From an uncultured Pseudanabaenaceae cyanobacterium (GTDB lineage: Bacteria > Cyanobacteriota > Cyanobacteriia > PCC-9006 > JAAUQQ01), in assembly GCA_938021205.1 (NCBI GenBank), contig CALIGI010000089.1, positions 1 to 33,757 on the forward strand: a stretch of 33,757 nucleotides of DNA. Reading direction: 5' to 3'. This document shows, in pieces, positions 1 through 7,930 of this stretch; positions within the stretch are counted from its first letter, which is position 1, and each line of letters begins with the position of its first letter. Position numbers and translations under genes: made by a program. The notes beneath the pieces were generated by a model that was given only the letters and a program-made list of their open reading frames with translations, did not search any database and was not told the origin of the DNA.

Positions 1-1
1 G

Positions 2-1651
2 AAAGTACAAGCCTTAGGCCAGGCCTTACAGCTCGTCAGTGCAGAGATGCCGGTGATCGACGGGCTCAATCTATTATCTGCGGTGCTGCTGGGGACGATT
101 TTGGTGCGCTTGGCCCTGCGGGGCTGGCAAGGTTACTTGGTCCAGGAAGTGGGTCAACGGATGACCGCTTCGATCCGGGCCGACCTCTTTGGCCATGTCA
201 CCTCCCTTGCAGTGCGTTTCTTCGACCGAACTCCGGTGGGGGCTTTGATTACGCGCTTAACCAGTGATGTTGAGGCCTTGGGGGATGTATTTTCTACTTG
301 GGCGATCGGCATTGTTAGCGATCTTTTCTCACTGCTCACCCTGACCATTGCCATGTTTCTGTTGCAATGGCAACCGGCTCTAATGCTGACGGTGATGCTG
401 CTGCCAGTGACGCTGATTATTGTCTACTTCCAGCGGGAGTATCGTCTGGCGAACTCCAAGGCCAGGGATGAGCTATCTAGCCTCAACTCCATGCTTCAGG
501 AGAATGTCACGGGCATTGATGTGGTGCAGTTGTTTCGCCGGGAGCGCTACAACAGCGAGATGTTTCGGGCGTCGAATCAGCGCTACATCACTGAAATTGA
601 TAAGACGATTTTTCATGACTCGGCGATTTCGGCCACGCTGGAGTGGATCTCACTGGCGGCGATCGCGGGCATCCTCTTCCTTGGTAGCCGTCTATTACTC
701 GATGGCCCCCTGAGCCTCGGCCAACTGGCATCTTTCATCATCTTTGCCCAAAAGCTATTTGAGCCCCTGCGTCAACTCGCCGAGAAATTTACTTCCATCC
801 AGTCCGGCTTCACCGCAGTAGAGCGCATCAGCGATCTGCTGAGTGAACCGATTGAGATTAAGGACCGTACCGAAAACGTTGCCACGCTGGAACGTCAAGC
901 AGGCGACCACAGCGCAAGAGGCTCGATTCGGTTTGAGCATGTTTCATTTGGCTACAAGGCCGACGAGTTAGTTCTCAAAAATCTAGACTTCGAGATCAAA
1001 CCCGGCGAGAAAATCGCCCTCGTCGGCCCGACTGGCGCAGGCAAAAGCTCCATTATTCGCTTGCTTTGCCGTCTCTACGAACCGACCCAAGGCCGCATTC
1101 TGATCGATGGGATTGATATTCGCGACCTGCCCCAGGCAGAACTGCGCCAACACCTCGGCGTGATCTTGCAGGATGGTTTTTTGTTTGCCGGGGATGTGAA
1201 GGGAAATATCGCCCTGGGTGAGTCCTACAGCGATTTGGAAATTCAGCAGGCGGCGGAAAAGACCAACGTTGCTAATTTCATCGAAAGCTTGCCCCAGGGC
1301 TACAAAACCCAGCTTCGTCAGCGGGGCTCTAACCTATCGGGTGGACAGAAGCAGCTCCTTGCCTTTGCCAGGGTCGCGGTACGAGACCCCGGTATTTTGG
1401 TCTTGGATGAAGCCACTTCCAACTTGGACGTGGGAACAGAGGCTGATATTCAGGAAGCGCTGGATGTCTTGCTGGAGGAACGCACGGCAATCATCATTGC
1501 CCACCGACTCTCGACCATTCGTAATGTGGATCGCATCCTAGTGCTAAAGCAGGGGCAGTTGATTGAGTCAGGTAGCCATGATGCTTTGCTAGACCAGGAT
1601 GGTCTCTATGCAAGCCTATATAAGTTGCAACTGCTGGGGACGGACCAATAG
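2..1651 (+). CDS. ABC transporter, fused permease/ATPase (5' end outside window)
   Basis: This is the C-terminal bulk of a half-size ABC exporter (MdlB/MsbA-like) with transmembrane and ATPase parts in one chain. The reading frame is open to the first bases of the window, so the true start lies upstream; the first in-window ATG (47) falls inside the membrane domain. About 230 residues of membrane domain come first, with hydrophobic helices and the coupling-region pattern RFFDRTPVGALITRLTSDVE that is typical of exporters. The ATPase domain follows: Walker A GPTGAGKSS (about 1025-1051), Q-loop ILQDGFLF, signature LSGGQKQ, Walker B ILVLDEATSNLD and the switch histidine in IIAHRLSTIRN. All catalytic motifs look intact. 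It would work as a homo- or heterodimer in the plasma membrane, exporting a lipid or drug-like substrate that the sequence does not identify. A strong terminator follows, so it ends its transcription unit. Confidence 0.93.
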   Translation, partial: KVQALGQALQLVSAEMPVIDGLNLLSAVLLGTILVRLALRGWQGYLVQEVGQRMTASIRADLFGHVTSLAVRFFDRTPVGALITRLTSDVEALGDVFSTWAIGIVSDLFSLLTLTIAMFLLQWQPALMLTVMLLPVTLIIVYFQREYRLANSKARDELSSLNSMLQENVTGIDVVQLFRRERYNSEMFRASNQRYITEIDKTIFHDSAISATLEWISLAAIAGILFLGSRLLLDGPLSLGQLASFIIFAQKLFEPLRQLAEKFTSIQSGFTAVERISDLLSEPIEIKDRTENVATLERQAGDHSARGSIRFEHVSFGYKADELVLKNLDFEIKPGEKIALVGPTGAGKSSIIRLLCRLYEPTQGRILIDGIDIRDLPQAELRQHLGVILQDGFLFAGDVKGNIALGESYSDLEIQQAAEKTNVANFIESLPQGYKTQLRQRGSNLSGGQKQLLAFARVAVRDPGILVLDEATSNLDVGTEADIQEALDVLLEERTAIIIAHRLSTIRNVDRILVLKQGQLIESGSHDALLDQDGLYASLYKLQLLGTDQ

Positions 1652-1694
1652 GACGGGAAAGGACGGGAAGTTTGGAATGATTGAGATTGACTGT

Positions 1695-1725
1695 GGAGAG
1701 CGGGTGTCACCCGCTCTCCATTTTT
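1695..1725 (+). terminator. Rho-independent terminator after the ABC exporter gene
   Basis: A perfect 12-bp stem (GGAGAGCGGGTG paired with its complement across a single T, so the real loop is 3 nt or more) is followed by ATTTTTC. It lies 44 bases after the stop codon of the exporter gene. Confidence 0.9.
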
Positions 1726-1850
1726 CTAGGCGAACTTAAGAGACAGACAGATCTGGGATCCGGCCACTATACGGTTTTATTTTTCTCTCTAAGACGTTAA
1801 GACTACGTAAGGGGAAATGCGCAGTTTTCGTCTTTAGAGCAGAGAGCTTT

Positions 1851-3014
1851 ATGACAAGTCCAGCAGTTGGCACGCCCACAGTATTGGTGAAGCCCCTGTG
1901 GCTCGCTGCAATTTCGAATGCTTATTCCACAGAGGCTTCTACCATCACAGATGCTGCAAAGGGTGATGACGAGAATGGCTCAGCCACCGAAGAATGGTCC
2001 GATAATTTTCCCCTCACCGATGCCCTATTCTCTCAGTCTGGTGAAAGCCAAAATATACAGCTAGCTTCTTTCCGCGATCGCCTCACCCTGCGTCGTCAAC
2101 GCTATGTGCCCCTAGGCGATCGCTCCCCTTGGCAAACCCTAGCTCCACTCTTTGCGGGAGGACAGCTAGAACAAGTGGCAGCGGGCAAATGGTGCCCAGC
2201 AATCACAGAGGACGAAGAAGCACATGCAAGCCAAAACGTTGAACAATGGGTCCTAGCAAAATTAATGGAGCTCGATGGCTCACCCGGAGATATCGAGACG
2301 CCATCCGCTCCCGTCAAGTCAGCCATGCAGCTTGTGCCCTATCTCTACATTGGCACAACCCAGACTGGGGACCTGCGCTTACGCCTCTTGCCAGCTTGCC
2401 ATCATCTTGGAGCAGAATTAGCCCTCTCAACCTTGGACGGTGTCGGTCGGGAATTCAAGATTTCTGCCCAGGCTAGCTTTATCCAACGCATCACTCAACT
2501 CCAGGCAATGCAGCTAGAGCTAGGCCAAGAATTCGCCATTCGCCGTAGCCTCTACAACAGCCTGAACCAAGCTCCCCTCCGCCCTTCCCAGGCTCTGCGG
2601 TATTTTGACCGCTTGCTGGATGAAAGCCCCTATCCTCCTTCACAGACGCCAGCGAGCGATCGCCTCCTCCAACGGAGACAACTCCTCAAAATATTTTCCA
2701 CAAACCCAGAACCGAGCCTATGGCACGCCTATGGTGCAGTCGCTCACTGGGTTAATTACTCAGCTCCCGGCAATTCAACCCAGCGCTGGTACTCCTGCTG
2801 CCAGGGATCAGGAGCTACCATGCTGCGCCAGGCATTGGCCTATGCCGTGGCCTTGCAATATGACCAACAAGAGGCCGCAGAAGCATCCAAACAACCCCGC
2901 CCATCTGGTGCCCAACGCTCCCTTGCTGCCAGCGATGCTCTACAAGCCCGCATTCAACAGCTACGCGATGACAAGGCGATCGCGCAGCCTTCCCGCAATC
3001 AGCTCATGCGCTAA
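1851..3014 (+). CDS. Unrecognised hypothetical protein, 387 aa
   Basis: I do not recognise a family. Seen directly: an acidic, Ser/Thr-rich N-terminus (about residues 25-65), a central part with short hydrophobic stretches (LVPYLYIGTTQTGDLRLRLL, about 163-182), and a Gln/Ala-rich helical C-terminus. There is no signal peptide, no transmembrane helix and no obvious nucleotide-binding motif. Several HIP1 octamers sit inside the coding sequence (near 2072, 2118 and 2658), which suggests long residence in this genome. The gene has its own upstream region after the ABC terminator and ends 21 bases from the convergent uppS end. One possibility is a cyanobacteria-specific conserved hypothetical. The start ATG at 1851 follows AGAGCAGAGAG, a weak ribosome-binding site. 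Confidence 0.75.
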   Translation: MTSPAVGTPTVLVKPLWLAAISNAYSTEASTITDAAKGDDENGSATEEWSDNFPLTDALFSQSGESQNIQLASFRDRLTLRRQRYVPLGDRSPWQTLAPLFAGGQLEQVAAGKWCPAITEDEEAHASQNVEQWVLAKLMELDGSPGDIETPSAPVKSAMQLVPYLYIGTTQTGDLRLRLLPACHHLGAELALSTLDGVGREFKISAQASFIQRITQLQAMQLELGQEFAIRRSLYNSLNQAPLRPSQALRYFDRLLDESPYPPSQTPASDRLLQRRQLLKIFSTNPEPSLWHAYGAVAHWVNYSAPGNSTQRWYSCCQGSGATMLRQALAYAVALQYDQQEAAEASKQPRPSGAQRSLAASDALQARIQQLRDDKAIAQPSRNQLMR

Positions 3015-3035
3015 ACAGCAAAGCATTGCAAATGT

Positions 3036-3785
3036 CTAAAGCTTGCCGAACCGCCGATGGCGCTGCTGAAAGGACACCAAGGCTTGGTGAAACTCACCAT
3101 GATCAAAATCTGGCCAAAGCGTATCCGTGATGTACATCTCAGCATAGGCAAGCTGCCACAGGAGAAAATTACTAATGCGCATTTCGCCGCTGGTGCGAAT
3201 CAGCAAATCGGGGTCTTCTAGGCCTTGGGTATAGAGGTTGCGCTCGAAAAGACTTTCATCAATATCCTCAGGCTCTAGCTCACCCCGCTTGACTTGGTGA
3301 GCTAGAGCCTGACAAGCCTGAACAATCTCCTGACGGCCCCCGTAGTTCGTCGCAACCGTGAACTCAATGCCAGTATTTTCTGCCGTATCTGCCATGGCCC
3401 GCCCAATCTCCCCTTGGAGCGATAGGGGAAGAGCCTGGAGATTACCGACAAAGCGAATTCGGACATTTTCATTCATTAGCTCCGCCAACTCCCGGCGCAG
3501 CACCCGCTCAAACAAGACCATGAGGAATTCAACCTCATCATTGGGTCTACCCCAGTTTTCTGTGGAAAAGGCATAGGCCGTCAGGGCACCCACTCCCCAA
3601 TCATCGCAGCAGCGCAATAGCGTCTTCAGCGTATCGACGCCCCGCTTATGCCCCATGATGCGAGGGAGGCCTCGTTTTTTTGCCCAGCGACCATTACCAT
3701 CCATGATCACAGCCACATGGCTAGGCATGCGATCGGCCACGAGGTCTGGGGGTAGATGTTGAAGGGCGGTGAGATTCGCCGTCAT
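3036..3785 (-). CDS. uppS: Isoprenyl transferase (undecaprenyl diphosphate synthase)
   Basis: This cytosolic cis-prenyltransferase condenses isopentenyl diphosphate onto farnesyl or geranylgeranyl diphosphate to make the C55 lipid carrier for peptidoglycan and polysaccharide. At 249 residues it has normal length. Family motifs are visible: [17 protein letters not shown] at residues 23-39 with the catalytic Asp29 and the diphosphate-binding [16 protein letters not shown], and the C-terminal [18 protein letters not shown] plus [10 protein letters not shown]. It is translationally coupled to cdaA: its ATG overlaps the cdaA stop in an ATGA. That links lipid-carrier supply to the c-di-AMP synthase gene, an order common in cyanobacteria. 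The gene ends 21 bases from a convergent hypothetical gene, with no clear terminator between. Confidence 0.96.
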   Translation of the reverse strand: MTANLTALQHLPPDLVADRMPSHVAVIMDGNGRWAKKRGLPRIMGHKRGVDTLKTLLRCCDDWGVGALTAYAFSTENWGRPNDEVEFLMVLFERVLRRELAELMNENVRIRFVGNLQALPLSLQGEIGRAMADTAENTGIEFTVATNYGGRQEIVQACQALAHQVKRGELEPEDIDESLFERNLYTQGLEDPDLLIRTSGEMRISNFLLWQLAYAEMYITDTLWPDFDHGEFHQALVSFQQRHRRFGKL

Positions 3786-4708
3786 TTTCTTTCTCGCGAT
3801 GCCGAAGGTCTAAAACGCTCCCAAGCCTTGGAAAACCAAAGCATGGACTGGCCACTGAGGCGGCGGCTGAGGTTTCGCAAATCCGGAGCCACAGCCTCCA
3901 ACTCCACAGACTGGGAGAGCCGATTTTGCAAAAGCTCCCTCAGCTTACTGCTGGTCAGGGGCCGATTTAGGATACCGCGTTCAGCCAGGGAAATGGAGCC
4001 CGTTTCTTCAGAAACCACCACACAGATGCAATTTTCTACCCGTTCGGTAATGCCCATGGCAGCGCGGTGGCGCGTCCCCAGACGACGGGCCGCAGTTCGC
4101 TCTGAAATGGGCAAAATCACACTAGCAGCCACAATGCGCGATCCCCGCATGAGCACCGCTCCATCATGGAGCAGCGTCGAGGTTTGAAAAATCGTTTGCA
4201 GCAGCTCCTTAGACAGCTCGGCATTCAGCTTCACCCCAGGTACCGAAAAATCCCGTTTATCAATGGGATCAGCCGTTTCAATAATGATCAAAGCTCCGGT
4301 GCGATTCTGGGATAACTCCTTAACGGCATCCACCACCTCATCCACCACATCTGACTTGGCCGAAAGAGCTTTCCGGGATGAAAAAAGCTGAAGCAGTTGC
4401 CCCCGCCCCAATTGCTCCAGGAAACGACGGATTTCAGACTGCAACACCATCGCCATGGCCAGAGCGGCACCCAGCACCAAATTATTGAGCAGGAAGTTAA
4501 GCCGCGTCAGAGCCAGCGTCTTACTCAAGAATGCGACCAACATTAGGATCACAAATCCCCTCACCATCCAAAGGGTCTGCCGCTCACCAATGAGGGATAG
4601 CATCAAAAAAGTGACCAGCAGGACTAGGCTGATGTCCGCCAGCGTCGTCACCCAGCTCGATGTGGGAGCTAAGAACGCATTAAGCCAGTTTTGCCACAGG
4701 GTGAGCAT
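3782..4708 (-). CDS. cdaA: Diadenylate cyclase CdaA (c-di-AMP synthase)
   Basis: This membrane-bound DisA_N-type enzyme makes c-di-AMP from two ATP. About three hydrophobic helices occupy residues 20-90 (for example [16 protein letters not shown] and [11 protein letters not shown]), followed by a short coiled-coil linker and the cyclase domain. The two defining motifs are intact: DGA at residues 182-184 (context [11 protein letters not shown]) and RHR at 213-215 (context [13 protein letters not shown]). The C-terminal tail of about 60 residues after the cyclase core is basic and variable. The stop overlaps the uppS start by four bases, so the two are co-translated. Upstream, 821 bases without a gene separate it from lysA. 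c-di-AMP is tied to osmotic, potassium and night-time control in cyanobacteria (family knowledge, not shown here). Confidence 0.95.
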   Translation of the reverse strand: MLTLWQNWLNAFLAPTSSWVTTLADISLVLLVTFLMLSLIGERQTLWMVRGFVILMLVAFLSKTLALTRLNFLLNNLVLGAALAMAMVLQSEIRRFLEQLGRGQLLQLFSSRKALSAKSDVVDEVVDAVKELSQNRTGALIIIETADPIDKRDFSVPGVKLNAELSKELLQTIFQTSTLLHDGAVLMRGSRIVAASVILPISERTAARRLGTRHRAAMGITERVENCICVVVSEETGSISLAERGILNRPLTSSKLRELLQNRLSQSVELEAVAPDLRNLSRRLSGQSMLWFSKAWERFRPSASRERK

Positions 4709-5529
4709 TAAAGGACGAGGACGGTACTAGGGGGAACGACTGGTTAGGACGCATTCAACAATCCAACTTGTGTATGGCAGCCTAGGGAAGCGACCCAAGT
4801 TCTCAACGGAATGGCGTAATGGCTGGTTGGGTTAAATATAGTTAACGCGATCGCGCCCTGAACAACCCTTGCCATCTGTTGCTCAAGTACCTGCCCCGAT
4901 GAAGCCAGGAGCCAGCTCTAAAATCGCAGAGACATCTAGCCTAGAGCCGTCTCAGCATAACTCTTCTATTGAACCGAAATACGGCACAATTGGCAGAGAA
5001 ATCTAGAGTTCAGCAGCGCATTACAGCAAAACACATCAGGCCATCAATTGCTTTCCAGAGCAGAACTGTCCCAGCTTGCATGAATGCTCTCACCACCGAG
5101 CTGTAATACCTGGAAAGTCTTTCTCATCAGAACATAACCCCCTCAACAAATGAGAAAGATCTACCTTGATGGCTTACGACAGCCAATAGTGCCGCCTGGG
5201 AACCAGACTCTGCCATAGGAGCTTTCGTCTTACCGAACATCTTGGAATAAATCCCAAGCTCAGAGAAGAGACCCGAGCGAAAGCAGGCTACAACCATGCC
5301 CAAAAGCGATTTAGTCTATTTCAACAGACTTGAGCATTTAGCTGTGAGCTAAATCGCGCAGCTAAATCTCACAACTAAATGCTCAAGTCTTCTCATGTGT
5401 TGAAATCGGCCTAGCCAAGCTGCCCTCCCCCAGAGCCAAAGAGGAGCTAAAGTTCTAACTTTGGATCTAACTTAGCTCTAGGAATGATAGCCAGCCCATC
5501 CGCAGAAATTTGCTGAGGGTCACCATCAA
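4709..5529. other. Gene-free gap between lysA and cdaA with inverted repeats
   Basis: This 821-base stretch shows no convincing reading frame. It holds a large palindrome (5319-5407, listed separately), a 9-bp inverted repeat CTTTCTCAT/ATGAGAAAG (5119-5127 with 5150-5158), and a second hairpin built on GGAGCTAAAGTT/AACTTAGCTC (about 5444-5478). It also has a 17-base stretch at 4992-5008 that matches 16 of 17 bases of the probable intron relic near 22718. A cdaA-uppS promoter should lie in it, but none can be assigned with confidence. Confidence 0.6.
5319..5407. repeat. Large imperfect palindrome
   Basis: The outer arms ATTTCAAC/GTTGAAAT (5319-5326 with 5400-5407) enclose inner arms starting AGACTTGAGCATTTAG at 5327. 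The inner arms pair perfectly over 16 bp, then one C/T mismatch, then 6 more bp (TGTGAG/CTCACA). An 8-base bulge lies on the right side only. The centre contains the direct repeat AGCTAAAT twice, separated by CGCGC. There is no T-run on either side, so a simple terminator is unlikely. It could be a palindromic mobile repeat or an RNA structure in the lysA 3' region. Confidence 0.75.
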
Positions 5530-6930
5530 CTAGGCTAAGCGACTTGGCAGTTCATCAAACCGCACCAAATCCTCCAGAGTTTCCCGCCGTAGAATCACCT
5601 CAGCCTGACCATCCTTAACAAGGACACCAGCAGGTCGTGCCAAACGGTTGTAGTTGGAGGACATGCTGTAGTTGTAAGCTCCTGTACCCATGACAACCAG
5701 AATGTCACCGGAATCGGTTGTTGGCAGACTGGCATCCTTAATAACCACGTCACCCGATTCACAATGCTTGCCCGCGACGGTGACCGTTTCTGTGCAAGGG
5801 GCGCTCATGTTATTCGCCACCACAGACCGATAAACAGACTGATAGGTAATGGGGCGTGGGTTGTCGGACATTCCACCATCAACCGTGATGTATTTGCGAA
5901 TGCCGGGGACCTCCTTCTGGCTGCCCACGGTGTAAGCCGTCACACAGGCTGATCCAATCAGGGAGCGGCCGGGCTCACAAATTATCTTGGGCAAGGCCAG
6001 CCCTTTCGCTTCACAAGCTTGGGTCATGGAATCACAAACCTGCTCAACCCAGGCTGTAATGCTTGGGGGATCATCGGACTCGGTGTAGCGAATGCCTAAA
6101 CCACCGCCCACATTGACCTGCTGAACGCCTAGGTCATGGGATTGAGCTTTGAGGAAGGCATCGACTAAAACGCCCGCCAAATCACGGTGGGGCTGGATTT
6201 CAAAGATTTGAGAGCCAATGTGGCAATGGAGTCCAATGCAATCCAGGCTGGCTTCAGCCTTAATAAATTCAAAGACCCCATCTAGCTGCTCGGGATCAAA
6301 GCCGAACTTACTATCGATATGACCCGTACGAATATATTCGTGGGTGTGACATTCAATGCCGGGCGTGAAGCGCAGCATCACAGAAATAACCTTGCCCTGG
6401 GCCTTAGCTAGCTCAGCCAGAGTACGAAGTTCTAGCCAGTTATCCGCGACAACGTTGCAGCCAATCTCGACGGCTTGGGCTAGCTCTTCACGAGACTTGT
6501 TATTGCCATGGAAGTAAATCTTCTGGGTCTCAAAGCCTGCCTGAAGTGCGGTGTATAGCTCTCCACCGGAAACCACATCAATCCCCATGCCTTCGCTTTT
6601 CACCACAGCACAGACTGCCAAGCAGTTCCAGGCTTTAGAGGCGTAAATGGCCAAGGCTTCCCCACCATAATGCTTAGCTAGGGCACCTTGATATTGCTGA
6701 CAAGCTGTACGAAGACTAACCTCATCGAGAATATAGAGGGGAGAATCGAACTCTTTAACCAGCTCAGTGACATCGCAACCGCCGACCACTAAGTGGTCTT
6801 TGTCATTGACCTCAGCAGTCAAAGGCAGGAGGCTTTGATTAGGCGATCGCCCTTCAGCCGAAGTCTCAAGATATTGCAGACCAGAAGCTGCATTAGCGGA
6901 TGAAGAGGGACGGGATTGCGTCGATACCAT
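5530..6930 (-). CDS. lysA: Diaminopimelate decarboxylase
   Basis: This PLP-dependent fold-III enzyme carries out the last step of lysine synthesis, meso-diaminopimelate to lysine plus CO2. Motifs seen in order: IYASKAWNCLAV with the PLP lysine (residue 99 from this start), HCHIGSQ, the phosphate-binding GGGLGIRY, EPGRSLIG, CESGDVV and the C-terminal GTGAYNYSMSSNYN. I chose the ATG at 6930 (466 aa) because the longer frame, from a GTG at 6978, adds 16 residues unlike the family, while MVSTQ is the usual cyanobacterial N-terminus. The first 45 residues are a Ser-rich extension. It diverges from rimI across about 318 bases. In many cyanobacteria lysA directly precedes cdaA and uppS; here 821 bases intervene. 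Confidence 0.95.
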   Translation of the reverse strand: MVSTQSRPSSSANAASGLQYLETSAEGRSPNQSLLPLTAEVNDKDHLVVGGCDVTELVKEFDSPLYILDEVSLRTACQQYQGALAKHYGGEALAIYASKAWNCLAVCAVVKSEGMGIDVVSGGELYTALQAGFETQKIYFHGNNKSREELAQAVEIGCNVVADNWLELRTLAELAKAQGKVISVMLRFTPGIECHTHEYIRTGHIDSKFGFDPEQLDGVFEFIKAEASLDCIGLHCHIGSQIFEIQPHRDLAGVLVDAFLKAQSHDLGVQQVNVGGGLGIRYTESDDPPSITAWVEQVCDSMTQACEAKGLALPKIICEPGRSLIGSACVTAYTVGSQKEVPGIRKYITVDGGMSDNPRPITYQSVYRSVVANNMSAPCTETVTVAGKHCESGDVVIKDASLPTTDSGDILVVMGTGAYNYSMSSNYNRLARPAGVLVKDGQAEVILRRETLEDLVRFDELPSRLA

Positions 6931-7248
6931 GGCCGGTTCAAGGTGCTGGGCGAAGAGTGGGCAAAGCGAGAACGACACCGAGTGGTTTAGATTTCGGGGC
7001 GATCGCCCTTGGCGATAGCTCGCTTCAGTTAGTCTACTGGCTTGCGCTATCCAATCCTTACGAGTTGGCCTAATCTTTTCTGCTTCTTATCTCTCTGCTC
7101 CTAAATAACCCCGAACACAAGGATGCACCGGCTCTAACCAATGAGCGAACATGTCACCAGCACTGCTAAGCAGAACATTATTCCAGATATCCAAAAGACC
7201 GCATCTCCCACCCCAGTCCCTTAGGCTAACCCACCTGAAACAAACTTC
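6931..7248. promoter_or_regulatory. Divergent intergenic region lysA/rimI
   Basis: The region must carry the promoters of lysA (leftward) and rimI (rightward). A HIP1 octamer sits near 7001. I see no riboswitch-like structure, no lysine-riboswitch hallmark and no clear -35/-10 pair. Confidence 0.4.
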
Positions 7249-7833
7249 ATGCCATCAGAACTGAGATCACTCCATTTAAGGCCCTTGCAGCCCAGCGACA
7301 TCCAGCCAATATTGGAACTAGACCGTCGCTGTCTAGGAGGTCTATGGAGTGAGGGAGGCTATCTGCGGGAAATCGAAAGCGATCGCAGTGACCTCTGGCT
7401 ATTGGAAACCGAGCAACAAGACCTCATTGCTTGGGCCTGCCTTTGGTCCATCCTGGATGAAGCCCACATCACCCTCTTAGCTGTAGACCCCACCTATCGC
7501 AAACAAGGTCTAGGCCAATATCTGCTGTGGGTCATGCTCCAAGCTGCCCAGCAGCGTGAAATGTCATGGGCTGCCCTGGAAGTGAGAGTGAGCAATACCC
7601 GCGCTATTAACCTTTATGAAAAGTTTGGCTTCAAATTGCTCAGCCATCGTCGCAATTACTACCAGAACAATGGAGAGGATGCGGCAATCCTACAGCTGAA
7701 GAATTTGCAATCCGCCAACGTCTCCCAATCCATACAGGACAAAGCCCCCCAAATCTTGCTCCGCTTGCATGAATCCGGATGGTCTGCACCCTCCCATGAC
7801 ATCTCTCTTGAGAAATACTTTAAAAAGTCGTGA
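7249..7833 (+). CDS. rimI: Ribosomal protein S18-alanine N-acetyltransferase (GNAT family)
   Basis: This is a GNAT-fold acetyltransferase. The acetyl-CoA pyrophosphate loop RKQGLGQYLL follows the strand LLAVDPTY, and the RimI-type C-terminal block is clear: LEVRVSNTRAINLYEKFGF, then RRNYYQNNGEDAAILQL. In the family it acetylates the N-terminal alanine of ribosomal protein S18. At 194 residues it is about 45 longer than E. coli RimI (148); the surplus is a C-terminal tail of about 40 residues with no match I know. It is alone, divergent from lysA and upstream of clpC by about 100 bases. Acetylation of other N-termini cannot be excluded. Confidence 0.87.
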   Translation: MPSELRSLHLRPLQPSDIQPILELDRRCLGGLWSEGGYLREIESDRSDLWLLETEQQDLIAWACLWSILDEAHITLLAVDPTYRKQGLGQYLLWVMLQAAQQREMSWAALEVRVSNTRAINLYEKFGFKLLSHRRNYYQNNGEDAAILQLKNLQSANVSQSIQDKAPQILLRLHESGWSAPSHDISLEKYFKKS

Positions 7834-7930
7834 AAACCGCACCCGGATTCTGTTTCACCTGAGACAGCACAACTTGTTGCCTGTGCTAAAGTTAGTTAAC
7901 CGGCCGCTGCAGGTGATGTAAGGTACGCCC

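Noticed and set aside
6931..7248. Lysine riboswitch upstream of lysA
   Set aside because: No conserved riboswitch core or terminator/antiterminator pair could be seen in this region.
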